This document shows, one piece after another, positions 1 through 10,849 of a stretch of 64,000 nt of DNA. The translations under genes and the position numbers were made by a program. How positions within the stretch are numbered: the first letter of the stretch is position 1; each line of letters opens with the position of its first letter. This DNA comes from Ascidia mentula. Its lineage: Eukaryota > Chordata > Ascidiacea > Phlebobranchia > Ascidiidae. The notes beneath the pieces were generated by a model. That model saw only the letters and a program-made list of their open reading frames with translations, ran no database searches and was not told where the DNA came from. The stretch spans positions 9,623,001 to 9,687,000 of the forward strand of contig OX387202.1 of NCBI GenBank assembly GCA_947561715.1, in the 5' to 3' direction.

Positions 1-53
1 CACATACATCAATTGATTGCAGAACATTATTTTTGTAATGTACAATTTAACAG

Positions 54-1460
54 CTTGGTCCAATCAGCAAGTTATCAGATGGTCAAAAGTGTCGGGTGGT
101 CTTTGCATGGCTTTCCTCTCAATTTCCCAACATGTTACTGCTTGACGAACCCACAAACCATCTCGATATTGAAACCATAGACTCACTGGCTGATGCAATC
201 AATGAATTCAATGGCGGAATGATTTTAGTTTCCCACGACTTCAGGCTCATCAACCAGGTAAATTTGTCTTGTTTCAGTTTGTAGTTTACTCTACACAGTT
301 TTGGATGTTTTTTAAACAATCTGTCTATTTGGGCCAATGGAAGGTGCAAGTATTTCTATTACAGCAGTACAGTATCATGTTACCATTGCTGCCAGGCATA
401 TTGTGTTTCATGTAATCTGTTCTTCTGGCATAAATACATGTGATTTTACTGACGTTTCACCTCCTATTCAACCAGGCCTCTTTAGGGAAAAGACATTGAA
501 ATGTTTAATTGTGCCAGAAGAACAGAGAATTGCAGTAATGGTTGTGATTTTTCAGGTTTAGGTCTGAGTTTAGGTTTTTGAAACATTGCACGCCTACTGT
601 TGCCACTGAACTTATAGTGAAACTTATTGCCTTGTTGCAGGTTGCAAAAGATATCTGGGTTTGTGAAAATGAGACAGTAACTCCCTGGAAAGGTGGGATT
701 CAAGCTTACAAAGAATCTCTGAAGAAGAAAGTTATAAATGCTGAAAAGAAAATACTTAAGTAAGTAACTTTCGGATGTGTATATGTCATTTCATTTTTCC
801 CTAGTACATTGTTTCGTAGTAATCGCTGGATGTATTTGTGTAAAACTTGCAAAAGGATGTTGCTCTGTTCTTATTACAATAGTTGAAGAATTTATATGTA
901 ACTAATTTAATTTTATTCACATTGTCCCAACTTTGTCATTTCAGAGGAAGAAGTGCTGATCACAATTTGACGTGAGTTAATTTTATTAATATTCGGATTC
1001 ATTTTGTGTGCGGCTATGATTTTCTTAAATTCTACGATTTTGGCCTATCACATCAATGAAGCCAATAGATCTATTGATACTTTGATCGCAAAAACCTTTC
1101 CGGTGGAGTTTGTCATAGACGTAAAATTTAATTTAAAGTGTAATTTTATAAAAATTGGAGGAATTCTGCTAAAGGAAAATTGTAGGAATAATCACTTTGT
1201 AAAAATTTTTAAAAAATAATTAATTTCACTGTTTGGCGAATTAAGTGATTACAAAAGGTCCAATCATTCCATTTTTTGTTTTCATTTTACTTAGAAATGG
1301 AAAAAAGGTTTTAAAACCTGCACCAAATGCTGTGAGTAAACCCAAGAGCAGCAGCATTGTTGGGTTTGTGATGCCCAAGGCCAAACAAGAATCTGTTCCT
1401 GTCACTAAAACGGGAAGTAGTGGGAATGCAAAATCTGATTTATGGGATTTTGAAAACTAG
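54..1460 (+). CDS. ABCF2: ABCF2, 3' end (ATP-binding cassette F protein)
   Basis: Partial gene; the 5' part lies outside the window. Exons read as 54-257, 641-759, 945-971 and 1295-1460, with consistent phases and stop TAG at 1458-1460. The first visible exon holds the second nucleotide-binding domain: signature LSDGQ, Walker B LLLDEP followed by TNHLDIE, and the H-loop SHDFRL. The next exon gives the ABCF2-type segment [12 protein letters not shown] and then [13 protein letters not shown] proteins are soluble ATPases without membrane domains that act on ribosomes and translation. The tail after AYKE is about 70 residues, Lys/Ser-rich and ends in DLWDFEN. That is clearly longer than I recall for human ABCF2, so the tail may be lineage-specific. 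The family call is secure; ABCF2 rather than ABCF1 or ABCF3 rests on the [19 protein letters not shown] wording. Confidence 0.93.
411..534 (-). repeat. Foldback repeat with hammerhead-like core, old copy
   Basis: Lies in the first visible ABCF2 intron. The arms TCTGTTCTTCTGGCA (about 415-430) and TGCCAGAAGAACAGA (about 512-526) are inverted. Read on the minus strand the centre is CTAAAGA, then GCCT, G, GTT, GAAT, AGG, AGGT, then GAAACGTC. This has the same 4+1+3+4+3+4 layout as the copy at 46478-46624, with weaker pairing. The copy is decayed. Confidence 0.6.
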
Positions 1461-4154
1461 TTATTGTTTATTTATTTATTAGCTAGGATAATTTTGACAT
1501 TTTCTGTGATTTATTTTATAAACCAGTTCAACGTTTCTTTTCAAAAGCATTGTCTGAATGCGCCAATACTGTTTGCCCAGAGTATCTTAGTCATCCAAAA
1601 TTTTGAAATTGTAAAGTTTTGTACAGTTTTTGGTGGACATGAGAAATTTGTTTTCTTAGAAAAAGATTGTTGTTAAATTTTTGCGAACGTTGTAAGTGTT
1701 GGCATTTTTTAGCATATTTTGTTTCCTTTTAGGTCAATTCCTTTTTCAACCTTTTGTCTCTTTGCCTGTATATTTATTACATTGTTACTTGCACAATGTT
1801 GCAAATAATTTCTCTGCTGTTGAATTTCGGGTTAGACATAAAACTTTATTTTTAAACTATTCCTGAAACTGCAAACAAATTGCTGGATGTATAAACATGC
1901 ATCTTGTTTTCTTCTTCTTCCTTGCTAAGAAAACGACATGTGCTGCTGCTTACAACTTTCGATGTTGTTTCTATCATGCCTCAGAAAAGGCGGTAGACAA
2001 TATGCCTGATTACTTTGTACTTGTAACACTGGTATTTACGCACATACAGTTTTTTCGTCTGTCCTGCTACATTTGACTGTTGTAGTGCCTGTGTGTGTTA
2101 AACAAACTGATTTCTTTTACTTTGCGGGTTGAAGCAAATTAGTCCCAGGCCTTCAAAATATAGCTTTTGGTTTTGTTTGTTGGTGTTGTATATTTGGTTA
2201 AAAATCAAACCACGCACACATGTCAATAAAGCATTATTTTGTTAAGTTTGGACTAAGCTACTGGCGTTTTTTTGCGTCGTCTTTTACATTGTAGGCAATT
2301 TGCTTTCGAGCGCCCTGAGCAAACGGAAATACACAGTTTGATAATGGTGTGCTTGTTTCAAATTCTGTTCTAAAAGTCGGATTTTCTATTCCTGTCAGGT
2401 TTTTTCAACGAAGTTACCTCAAAATTAAATCCTGAAAACTGAGTTTTGAAAGTCATTTACCTTTATGCACCTGGTGACCTGGTCTATTGTTTCTCAAAAT
2501 GCCCATGCTGGAGCGGGTCGGCTGTCTCCCAAATAATTTTCACCTAAGTCCAGATAAGTGGTAAGACTAACACAAAATCACCAATTGGAAAATCGACATG
2601 TAAGATTACGTCACCACAAAGGTGAGGTCAAGGTTATGACATCAATAAAGACAAGTGATGTCTTTTAGTTACCGAACGAACAAACACCCACCCGTTTGTT
2701 CAAGAAGAGAAAAATTACTTGCTGCTGTACCGTCTGTTTTGCCGTTAATCTGAAACGTATAAGCCTTAAGCTCATGACGTCACAATGAAGTATTTTTGTC
2801 AAAGCTTGTCCTGGCCTTTGTGGTAACGTAATTTTGGGGATATGAAACTTATTGGTATACCTTTGCAAACAGAGCCTATTTCTATTGCGAATCCCTTGTA
2901 TGACGTTAAATTTGCTACACAACAAAAAGGTCTTCCATTATTGTTTGCCGCTACTTTTATTGTAGTTTTCTACTTTATTAAGTTGTTGTAGAACCAAAAC
3001 ACTTTGGAAATATGTTTGTTGGGGATGTACCTATAATTTTACCATGATCGTGTCATGTGCACTTTATACGATTAATGTATACTATCCTGTAAATAACACA
3101 GTACAAACTATCTCCTGTATATTCTTTTATAAATAACACAGCAAAACTATCTACACCTCTCGCACAACCGCAAAAACCAGTTAAAACACACCTGCCCTCA
3201 GTTTTGAAACGATCACGACAATTTCGACGCGTACCACCTAGTTGAGTGTTACAAAGTAACCTAGGGGATGAAGTAACAAACATTTTGAGATCACCTACGA
3301 TTTTTTTAATTTGAACTTTATCCGCAAATTATGGGAAAGGGCTCGCTTACCACCTGGAAAGCCGTCACGTACTCCCGGGGTTTGTCACAAATCGATTAGT
3401 GATGTGGAATTTTACGGTTGAATGAACACGGATGCATGGACAGTTGCTGCTAAATTGATCAATTTAGTTTTTGGAGTTTTCAGTTCGATAATCCATGTGT
3501 GCTAATGAACTATAATTAGGGTTCCGTTTAAAGGCTAGTTAAATTGGCATCAAAACCTCAGTTTATCCATAAAATTCGATTCATAATTGTGCACATTTAA
3601 TTATCAGAACAATTGCTTTAGCAGCAGTTTTCCTCGGGGACGTCGGACATTTTATGAGGTAATGAAATTCTAACTCAGTTCATAGAAAGATGTCATTAAC
3701 TTGTAAAATTAAATAACTGGTAAATTGCGTATGTAGCAATGTAGGATTCAGGCTAACGTTGTGTATAATTCTTGATGGCCAAACATTAAAATACAGGTAG
3801 CACATTTTTCCTTTCACGTTACCAACACTTGATTGTAAACGATTGCAAAAAATCAATTCATACAGCGACAAGAACATGCACTAATCCAAGGGTTGTTCTT
3901 TGTTTCAAGCTTTACACAACGCATAAGATTACACGTTATGTTGCTTATAATCCGCATTGTCTTCCACTGTGCCTTAACAAAGGTCTTGTTTGTGCCAAAG
4001 AGTTTCAGGGTATGCAGGTCAAAATAAATATATTTTTACGGATAATCCTAGAGGTTATTATATTTTGAGCCAGGTTGGGAGCTTCTCCGTCATTTTTTCA
4101 AAATGCCTGTGCCAATAAAAACAAATATAGGAATTGTTGCGATGTCGTTTTTAT
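1461..4154. other. Intergenic, no gene seen
   Basis: Contains the ABCF2 3' UTR; an AATAAA-like signal occurs near 2225 (TCAATAAAGC). Six-frame ORFs are short and have no family signature. Part of 2755-3070 is similar to sequence at 58370-58640 and is listed separately as a dispersed repeat. Confidence 0.6.
2755..3070. repeat. Dispersed repeat, also at 58370-58640
   Basis: The segments GCCGCTAC....GTAGTTTTCTAC, TTGTTGTAGAACCAAAA and ATATGTTTGTTGG.GATGTACCT recur in the same order and spacing at 58510-58600. A shorter related stretch occurs at about 55115-55205 and 61335-61430. The family is unidentified and the copies are diverged. Confidence 0.5.
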
Positions 4155-4556
4155 TAGGGATGTACCGAAAGTTCGGATTGCCGAATTTATTTGGCCGAAA
4201 CTAAGGCTTTCGCAATTATTTTTTACTGCATATAACGCTGATACGCAAAGTTTAGAAAAGGTTAAAATCATTGTTTAAACTGTACGAATATGTTCATTTC
4301 ATTAGTTGACTTTCACAGAAATGATAAAAATCAACTTTAGGCATTTGGTACAAAAGACGAGGTTATTCTTCAAGCGCCAAAAAAGGCTGTATGATAGGAT
4401 AAGATCTAATCCAGTATATGTTTTGTTAAAATTTTTTGCGCTTAAAGAGATGGATACCAAAATTAGTTTCGGTTTATTCGGCCGAATTTATTCGGCAACT
4501 TTTTCGAATATTCCGTTTCGGCCGAATATAAAAATAGCTATTTCGGTGCATCACTA
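4155..4556. mobile_element. hAT-type MITE, complete, 402 bp
   Basis: Terminal inverted repeats are TAGGGATGTACCGAAA at the left and TTTCGGTGCATCACTA at the right. An exact 8-base target duplication GTTTTTAT lies at 4147-4154 and 4557-4564. There is no transposase ORF; the interior is rich in TTCGGCCGAA-like sub-palindromes. An 8-base duplication with this terminus is typical of non-autonomous hAT elements. A diverged copy lies at 16838-17100 in the other orientation. Confidence 0.88.
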
Positions 4557-4564
4557 GTTTTTAT

Positions 4565-4893
4565 TACTATACTCAATACTGACAACTATGCCAGCGAGAA
4601 ATGAATAATGATTACCTGCAAATGCGAAAGAAAAATACCAAGTAGCAAAATTATTTTGGTTTGAAATAATGCCCGTGGCTTGTTTGCTAAAGAGGATCGC
4701 ACCCAACTTTGACAATTTATAATTAGCTTGACAATAAAAAGTAAATTTATTCGCATTAAAACCTTTTCTTAATGTGTGGTTTATCAGTTTACAGTCACCG
4801 ATGTTAGAGATTCAATATGTCCACTAGACAAGGTAACTATTACACATGTTTTTTTTATCCTTTGCATTCGATCATGGGCTGCAAAACGCAATA
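4565..4893. other. Intergenic, presumed 5' flank of the receptor gene
   Basis: No coding feature or clear core promoter was recognised between the MITE and the signal-peptide exon at 4894. Confidence 0.4.
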
Positions 4894-7800
4894 ATGCAAC
4901 AGACGAGCCTTTCGCCTGTCTTTTTTCTCTTGCTCATTGTTATCTCAGTGATTGGTAGACCACAGGCTTGCCGTAGGTTTACTATTTGGTTCGGTTGTGA
5001 CTTACGATATACGACAAGCGTCTTTTGCCTTTATAGTGTGGCCAGCAGTACAACAGTCTGATAGGGAAGCAAACTCAAATTCACGAAATGTTTATTGCGT
5101 TAGTTGAGGGTTGAGGATGAGTGTTCACATCGGGTTTGTTGGATCAATAATGACAAGAACCATTTGATATTAGGAAATAAATCGTTCCTTCTGTTTTATT
5201 TAAAGATTATATACCCCTACGCTGGTCGTCAGTTACTCTTTTATAATTTTGCAGCAGTCGTTCCTTTCTGATGTTTTCGTAACAGTTGTCCGTGACGTGT
5301 AGCCTGGCAAAATAAAACACCTGAAGCAGTTTTTTTTTATAATTTCACGTTCAGTCTCTAGGGATCGAGAAAAATGCATCAGAGAGTACTATAGCGCACG
5401 TGACGTCAATTTAGTTTTGGCTTGTTCTGCGTTTTAAAAGCAATTTTGTCAGAAGCCATGAATCACTTCAGATACTTATTGAGAGAGGCACAATTTCGTT
5501 GCTTCCAAGTGGACCAAAATATTTCAGGTAAGTTTGTAAACCTATGTATTATATTCAAATAACTGACCCCACAAAAAGCTGACAAATATATTACAAAAGG
5601 AGACAGGACATTGACAAATTACTGCTTCAAAATTGGAATAAATTTCTAATGCGGGCCTCTTGTCAGTTTCGTCGTTGGATATCCGTTTGACATATTAGCT
5701 GCCTATAACTAGAGACGTATATCAGATTTTATCTGTCTCTGGAAAGGTCATACTAATGAGTTTAAAGATTTGGGATTCATACTAGATCGATAGTTTTGTG
5801 AGCATAAAGTGTGTTGGCCATTATGGGCATGCCTTTTCTTGTATTACGCCCCCATGAGCCAATTTTAGTTTATATGCTCCATATGCTGGTGTTATACCAC
5901 TGAACGATTATCTTATTCTAATATTTTGACGCTTGTTGGTGTTTGCGTAGATTCTTCCTATGGTTGCCCAAAAATCTGGGACGGTTTGATGTGTTGGCAT
6001 TCACAAGCAACGGACACAGCGCTAGTAAAAGCTTGTCCAAGTTACGTATCCGACTTCACATCGTCAGGTCAGGCATTGCGTTTGTTTGCTTTAATGAACA
6101 CAACGTTTGTTGTATTCTCATTGATATGTGTACAAACTGTTGTATTCTCATCAATAATAAATACGTATGTGTCAATGCTCAATTGAAATTTGTGTTAGTA
6201 CATTCAGATGCCCATGCTGGGATCAGTTCAATCGATGCTGTATGCTTCTTGCACTCAATATGTCCCTCAGGGGGTCATTACGAGGCGGTCTTACATCGGG
6301 TTAACGCACCAGCGACTTAATTACAACACATAAATTTGTGTAATGTTTGTATCCTATGCACAGCAGCACCAAGCAATCCTCTACAGCTGCAATGTCTTCC
6401 TATATTGTTTAGGTTTAGCCGCAAAAAAATGTGACGCTTCCGGAAATTGGTTCCGCCACCCGTTAAGTAATTGGACTTGGACAAACTATACAACTTGCAA
6501 AAGTCAAGTCGACACAGCGGTAAAGCATTTAGACAAACTGCGTGTTGACTTTATTATCTTTTTTTTGCATTTTAGACACCGTTTATTCAGTTTTACTTGA
6601 CTGTGTGTGGATATACCATATCTATTGTCTTCCTAGTGATCGCCTTGATCATATTCACCACATTTAGGTGAGACTATAACGCCATATAAGTGTTCTTAAC
6701 GTTGTTGAAAACTGGAATAATGGAGTTATCTGAAGATACAGTTACACGCACGCCTACTAGATCACGAACAGACTAAATATTTCATAAAACTCAATTCAAA
6801 TGCATTTTGCTGCTCCATTGATTTGTATTGCGTGCAAAGTTGACCAAGCATTTCAAAATATAGTTGTTGGTTTCTGGTTAACATAGTTTATTAGGTTTAT
6901 TGTTGGTTGTTTAACAACGGTGACGTAGAAATAATGTTTTCTAAAAACGAAGTGCCCAAAATGGTTTTAGGTCTCTTAAATGCCAACGCGTCACAATACA
7001 CAAAAACTTGTTTGTGACGTACATCGTAAGCGCTGTGACGTCAATCGCATGGTTGATTTCAACCCAGCAGACTGCAGGTTTGAGCCAGGTAAACATGTTA
7101 CATTAATAATTTATGCAATCAAAGCCAAACGCTTAAGATTGATGCTAGGATTTTAAGAGTAGCATTTTGTGTAAAGGCAAGAAATTACAGACGCTTATTG
7201 AAACACGATCGAAGATTGCTTAATTTTATTCGATCGATACCATTGCAATCTAACTTTTACTTGCTGTCAATTGAAAGTATACTTATCTATTGTTTTTAAT
7301 GTTCAGTTTTGGTGCAAGGGGTTGAATGCCATACATCAATACACCATGCTTTGCAACTATTACTGGATGCTTTGTGAAGGGATTTATCTGCATTGTTACG
7401 CTGTAGCAGCTGTCTTTCGCGCCAGACAAAATATGTTTTTCTTCCTAATTCTTGGTTGGGGTAAGGTTTTCTACAGGAATTGTTTAATGGCTTGAGCCCA
7501 ACATAGCATAGGAGATTCATTGGAAATTTTAGAATAACAAATTTCAACCACAAAAATGCACAATGAGTGCACATTAGCTTTAATTTCTGGATTCGGAAAT
7601 TTTGTTTTGCAAAAATTTCGAATATTTTGTTTCGCCGAAATAATCTTGTGCCAGAGGGTGTCATATTGCTAAAAAGGACATCGGGTTTACGACTATGATG
7701 ATCTGAATATTTTGTTTTATCCAATATTGATTGCAGGTGTGCCTCTACTTCCAACGTTAATCTACGTGCTGGACAGAGTGTTTGTTGACGATTTGGGGTA

Positions 7801-10080
7801 AGTTGACTTATTTTATTTGAGGCAAAAATCAAACCCATCAACAAATATAAAAAAATTAGTAGACAATTGCGTGAAATTTGTTTTTTGTGTGAAAAAAGAA
7901 AATTGTTGTGTATATAGGTGCTGGACTTTCGTGCAAAATTCGTTTACGCACTACATTGTTCATGGACCAGTTTTGACTGTACTTTTGGTAAGTAGGCTAT
8001 ATAAGTCCTCTTTTCTATGATAACAATTATACCAAAAAAAACAACAATACCCGAAAATAGAAATCAAGTTATTTGAATTCTCAAATATACAAGAATTTAG
8101 TGATGTTCCGAGTTCCAATTTACCTGACCCGGCCGGATCAAGATAGTTAATTATCAATCAATAATTTGGATCCGGCGCGGTTTGTTACAAATAAACGTGG
8201 ACATTTATTAATATGGTATAACACGTCACGAAAAACTTTGATAACAAACAACAGAAAAATCGGAAGTCGGCGAGTATCACAGACTGGGTCCCAAAAACGA
8301 GTAATTTGCGAAATGTTTGTCCGTTTTTAGGACAAAAATGCCTTCCCAACTACCCGATAAAATTAAGTGTATTATCCGGCCGGGTCCGGGTATTGAAAAT
8401 TGGTCAATATCCGGCCGGATTTTTGGAACTTTTTCTTCAATGGAAATTATTGACAGAACCAATTTTTAGATCAACACAGGAATTTTACTAAATGTTCTTC
8501 GAGTTTTGTCAAATAAACTGAGAACATCTTCAGCTTCAAGTCGAAACGATTACAGAGGACTTTTGTAAGTTTACAACAAAACAATTACGCCGTAATGGTT
8601 TAAATCTTTATTTGCACAACGCAATTTGCAGAATACGATTATAGGCTATATGTAAATAGCTTCGTAACCTACACGTCCCAATTAGCATAGTCTATTTCCT
8701 TCCTATCAGGTTTTGAAGGGTTTTTTTCAACAAGTTTAGCTGTAGTCTAAGTCTGTGTAGAATTTGTACCAAAATTGTGTAAAAACCATCGGGGGGGTGA
8801 CATGGTCCAACTTTCAGGCACTTGCACTATTTGAAACAAAGCTGGTAACGAAAAACAAACAGAAACGTTTAAGTACAATACTGCTTTACCATGCAAAGCA
8901 CCAAAAATTAATTAACGAAGTATAGCTCCCTGGGCTTTTCGTAAAAATGCGAGCACGCCAGGACTCGAACCTGGAATCTTCTGATCCGTAGTCAGACGCG
9001 TTATCCATTGCGCCACGCGCCCGCCGGGTATACAGTGGACCAGAAGCCGTATAAAAAGAAAATTTAACTTTGATCGTAAATAAACTTTTGTTGATTGTCT
9101 TTGTTTGAATGTTTTCACATAGCCTATCTTCATTGTGTCATGCTAAACATACATTATTTAAATAACAAGTACTTTTCATTGATCGACACATTTCTATTTT
9201 CAAATGAAGACTTAAAATGAAGGCAGTACGATCGACCTTAATCCTAATTCCACTTCTTGGAGTGCACCACGTGCTACTTTCTCTGGTGGCTTTCACAGAC
9301 AACCCAGTTGCAAGCACAGTGGTCGATTACGTACAGGTGGTGCTCAACAGCCTTCAAGGGTTTAGTGTGGCCGTTATATTCTGCTTCTGTCACGAAGAGG
9401 CAAGTACTTATATAGCCTACAACAGGGGTCACCAACGGCTCGCAAGACTGGTTTTTTCGAACTTGATGGCCCCAAAACAGTAAAAATGGTTTACATCGCA
9501 ATGGCATAAAAACACGTTTGTCACCACATTTTGGGCACCTTGTCATAGTTTTATAATATCCTGCTTTTTGACACTGAACATAGAAATCACTGCTATTAAA
9601 TCCGCTTTATATTCAGTCCATTTTGGTAAAAATTTTGTTGTGTTAAACGGTTATCCGGCCCCAATCATTACTGTTTAGATTTATACGAGCCTATGTGAAA
9701 AAAGTTTGGTGACCCCTGGGTGCAATATAACTTAATTACCTGTTGATGAAGGTCCGTATTTTATCTTACAGGAAACTTGCGTTTTTTTCTGAGCGTTTTC
9801 ACATTTGGTGCCAATAACCTCACAATTTATAGTTTTCCGCAAGGTTTCCTTTTATTTCTGGTTTGATTTTTTATGTCGCACACTCTTTACTATTACAACT
9901 AGAAGTTTTGTGAATTATTACTTTCAGGTCGTAGCTAAAGTTCGGCGGTGGATGAATGTTCACGTATTTTTTGAAGTACGTCATCGAACGAGGAACAGCG
10001 CGAATATAGAGATGACTGTTAGCAAACAGGGCTCCATGTATGTTCATACGACGCAAACTGAAGGAATCTCTCAAGGTTAG
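4894..10080 (+). CDS. CALCR: Calcitonin-type receptor (class B1 GPCR)
   Basis: Twelve exons join in phase to 430 residues: 4894-4954, 5453-5527, 5951-6067, 6413-6519, 6576-6667, 6971-7088, 7307-7460, 7737-7797, 7918-7987, 8470-8564, 9210-9399 and 9928-10080. Exon 1 encodes a signal peptide ([20 protein letters not shown]). Exons 2-4 give the hormone-binding domain with six Cys and [20 protein letters not shown] and NYTTC. Exons 5-11 give seven membrane segments, including [20 protein letters not shown] in TM3, the TM3/ECL2 Cys pair (FWCKG, GCWTF), HGPV and LIPLLGVHH, and [15 protein letters not shown] in TM7. The wording matches vertebrate CALCR/CALCRL more closely than the secretin, PTH or CRH receptors. 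It should be a plasma-membrane, Gs-coupled receptor for calcitonin-like peptides; the ligand is inferred. The intron after exon 11 begins GCAAGT, a GC-AG intron. Intron 10 carries an antisense tRNA gene and intron 11 a MITE. Confidence 0.92.
8098..8435. repeat. Possible hAT-like repeat relic in receptor intron 9
   Basis: The left edge TAGTGATGTTCCGAGTTCC resembles hAT MITE ends. CCGGCCGGAT boxes recur in inverted orientation at about 8131, 8376 and 8410. I did not find a matching right terminus or target duplication. Confidence 0.35.
8950..9022 (-). tRNA. tRNA-Arg(ACG)
   Basis: The reverse strand reads as a 73-nt cloverleaf: acceptor GGGCGCG against CGTGCTC (two G-T pairs), D arm TGGCGCAATGGATAACGC, anticodon loop in GTCTGACTACGGATCAGA with anticodon ACG, T arm CCAGGTTCGAGTCCTGG and discriminator G. 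Both internal promoter boxes are intact. A TTTTT run follows at 8943-8947 on the transcribed strand, a normal Pol III terminator. There is no intron. It is antisense inside intron 10 of the receptor gene. Confidence 0.95.
9423..9718. mobile_element. hAT-type MITE in receptor intron 11
   Basis: Termini CAGGGGTCACCAAC and GTTTGGTGACCCCTG are inverted repeats of the common hAT MITE form. The 8-base flanks (GCCTACAA, GGTGCAAT) do not match well, so the target duplication is eroded. It starts 24 bases after the unusual GC donor of exon 11. Confidence 0.7.
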
Positions 10081-10849
10081 TTGTTTGGGGCCCTTTGAAT
10101 TATTGGGCAGATGGCAAAATACAAAGCTTCCTAATTTATGTTGGCGCAATGATATGGCTTACTATTTTAGCGTTTTTATTTCAAAGCAATAATTACAGTG
10201 CGCTAGATAAAACGTATCACTAAATCAGCGACATAGACAGTAAAACAAAACACTTTCTTCTTGGCGTTTGCCGAACAACGAGATAATTGTAGTTTGTTCA
10301 ACTTGATAAATTGATTAACGTCTGGTACATACGCCGTATATGAGACAGTTGGATTTGCCTTACATCTTACATAGGTTTTGCAATAACGACATTTGTCGGT
10401 GGACGCAGAATTAACAGGTGTAGAGGTTTAATACAATGGACATCATATACACTGTAGGATGGTTAAAGTAATAACACTTCTACTGCAAACACTAAACGAC
10501 AAAAAATCAGCAGACTGATGGTTTGTTAATGTCCTTTTTCACTTGTAAATTCAGTGTTGCATTATTTTGCAGTTGCTGAACAAGCATCGTTCGTTGTTGG
10601 TGAGGATTTTTCTGCAATGCAATTGTGAATTATATGGTCCTGAAACTCATTATTTTGTACATTCTGGTTGATCAAAGGTCATCAGAAGTCTGGTGCTGTT
10701 TTGTTTTTCGTCGAAGGATAACTGTACAGCAAAAACAATAAGCAGTATTTAACATGGCATCACAATATGAAGAAACCGTGCAAACAGAAGAAATAAAAAA
10801 AGAAAGTTTTTGCCAATATAGGAAAAGAAATCCCACTGTGTATACAATG
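10081..10849. other. Convergent 3' ends of the receptor and UNC93A genes
   Basis: No gene seen. The stretch should hold the 3' UTRs of the receptor (+) and the UNC93A-like gene (-). Confidence 0.5.

Noticed and set aside
7560-7660. TTCGGAAATTTTG and TTTCGCCGAAAT pieces resembling the hAT MITE interior
   Set aside because: No termini or target duplication, and too short to separate from AT-rich background.
7296-7844. 182-codon ORF on the minus strand
   Set aside because: It is antisense to the TM3-TM5 exons of the calcitonin-type receptor, and its translation has no family wording; a shadow frame.
8912-9133. 73-codon ORF on the minus strand
   Set aside because: It runs through the tRNA-Arg gene; the translated [14 protein letters not shown] segment is simply the tRNA sequence.
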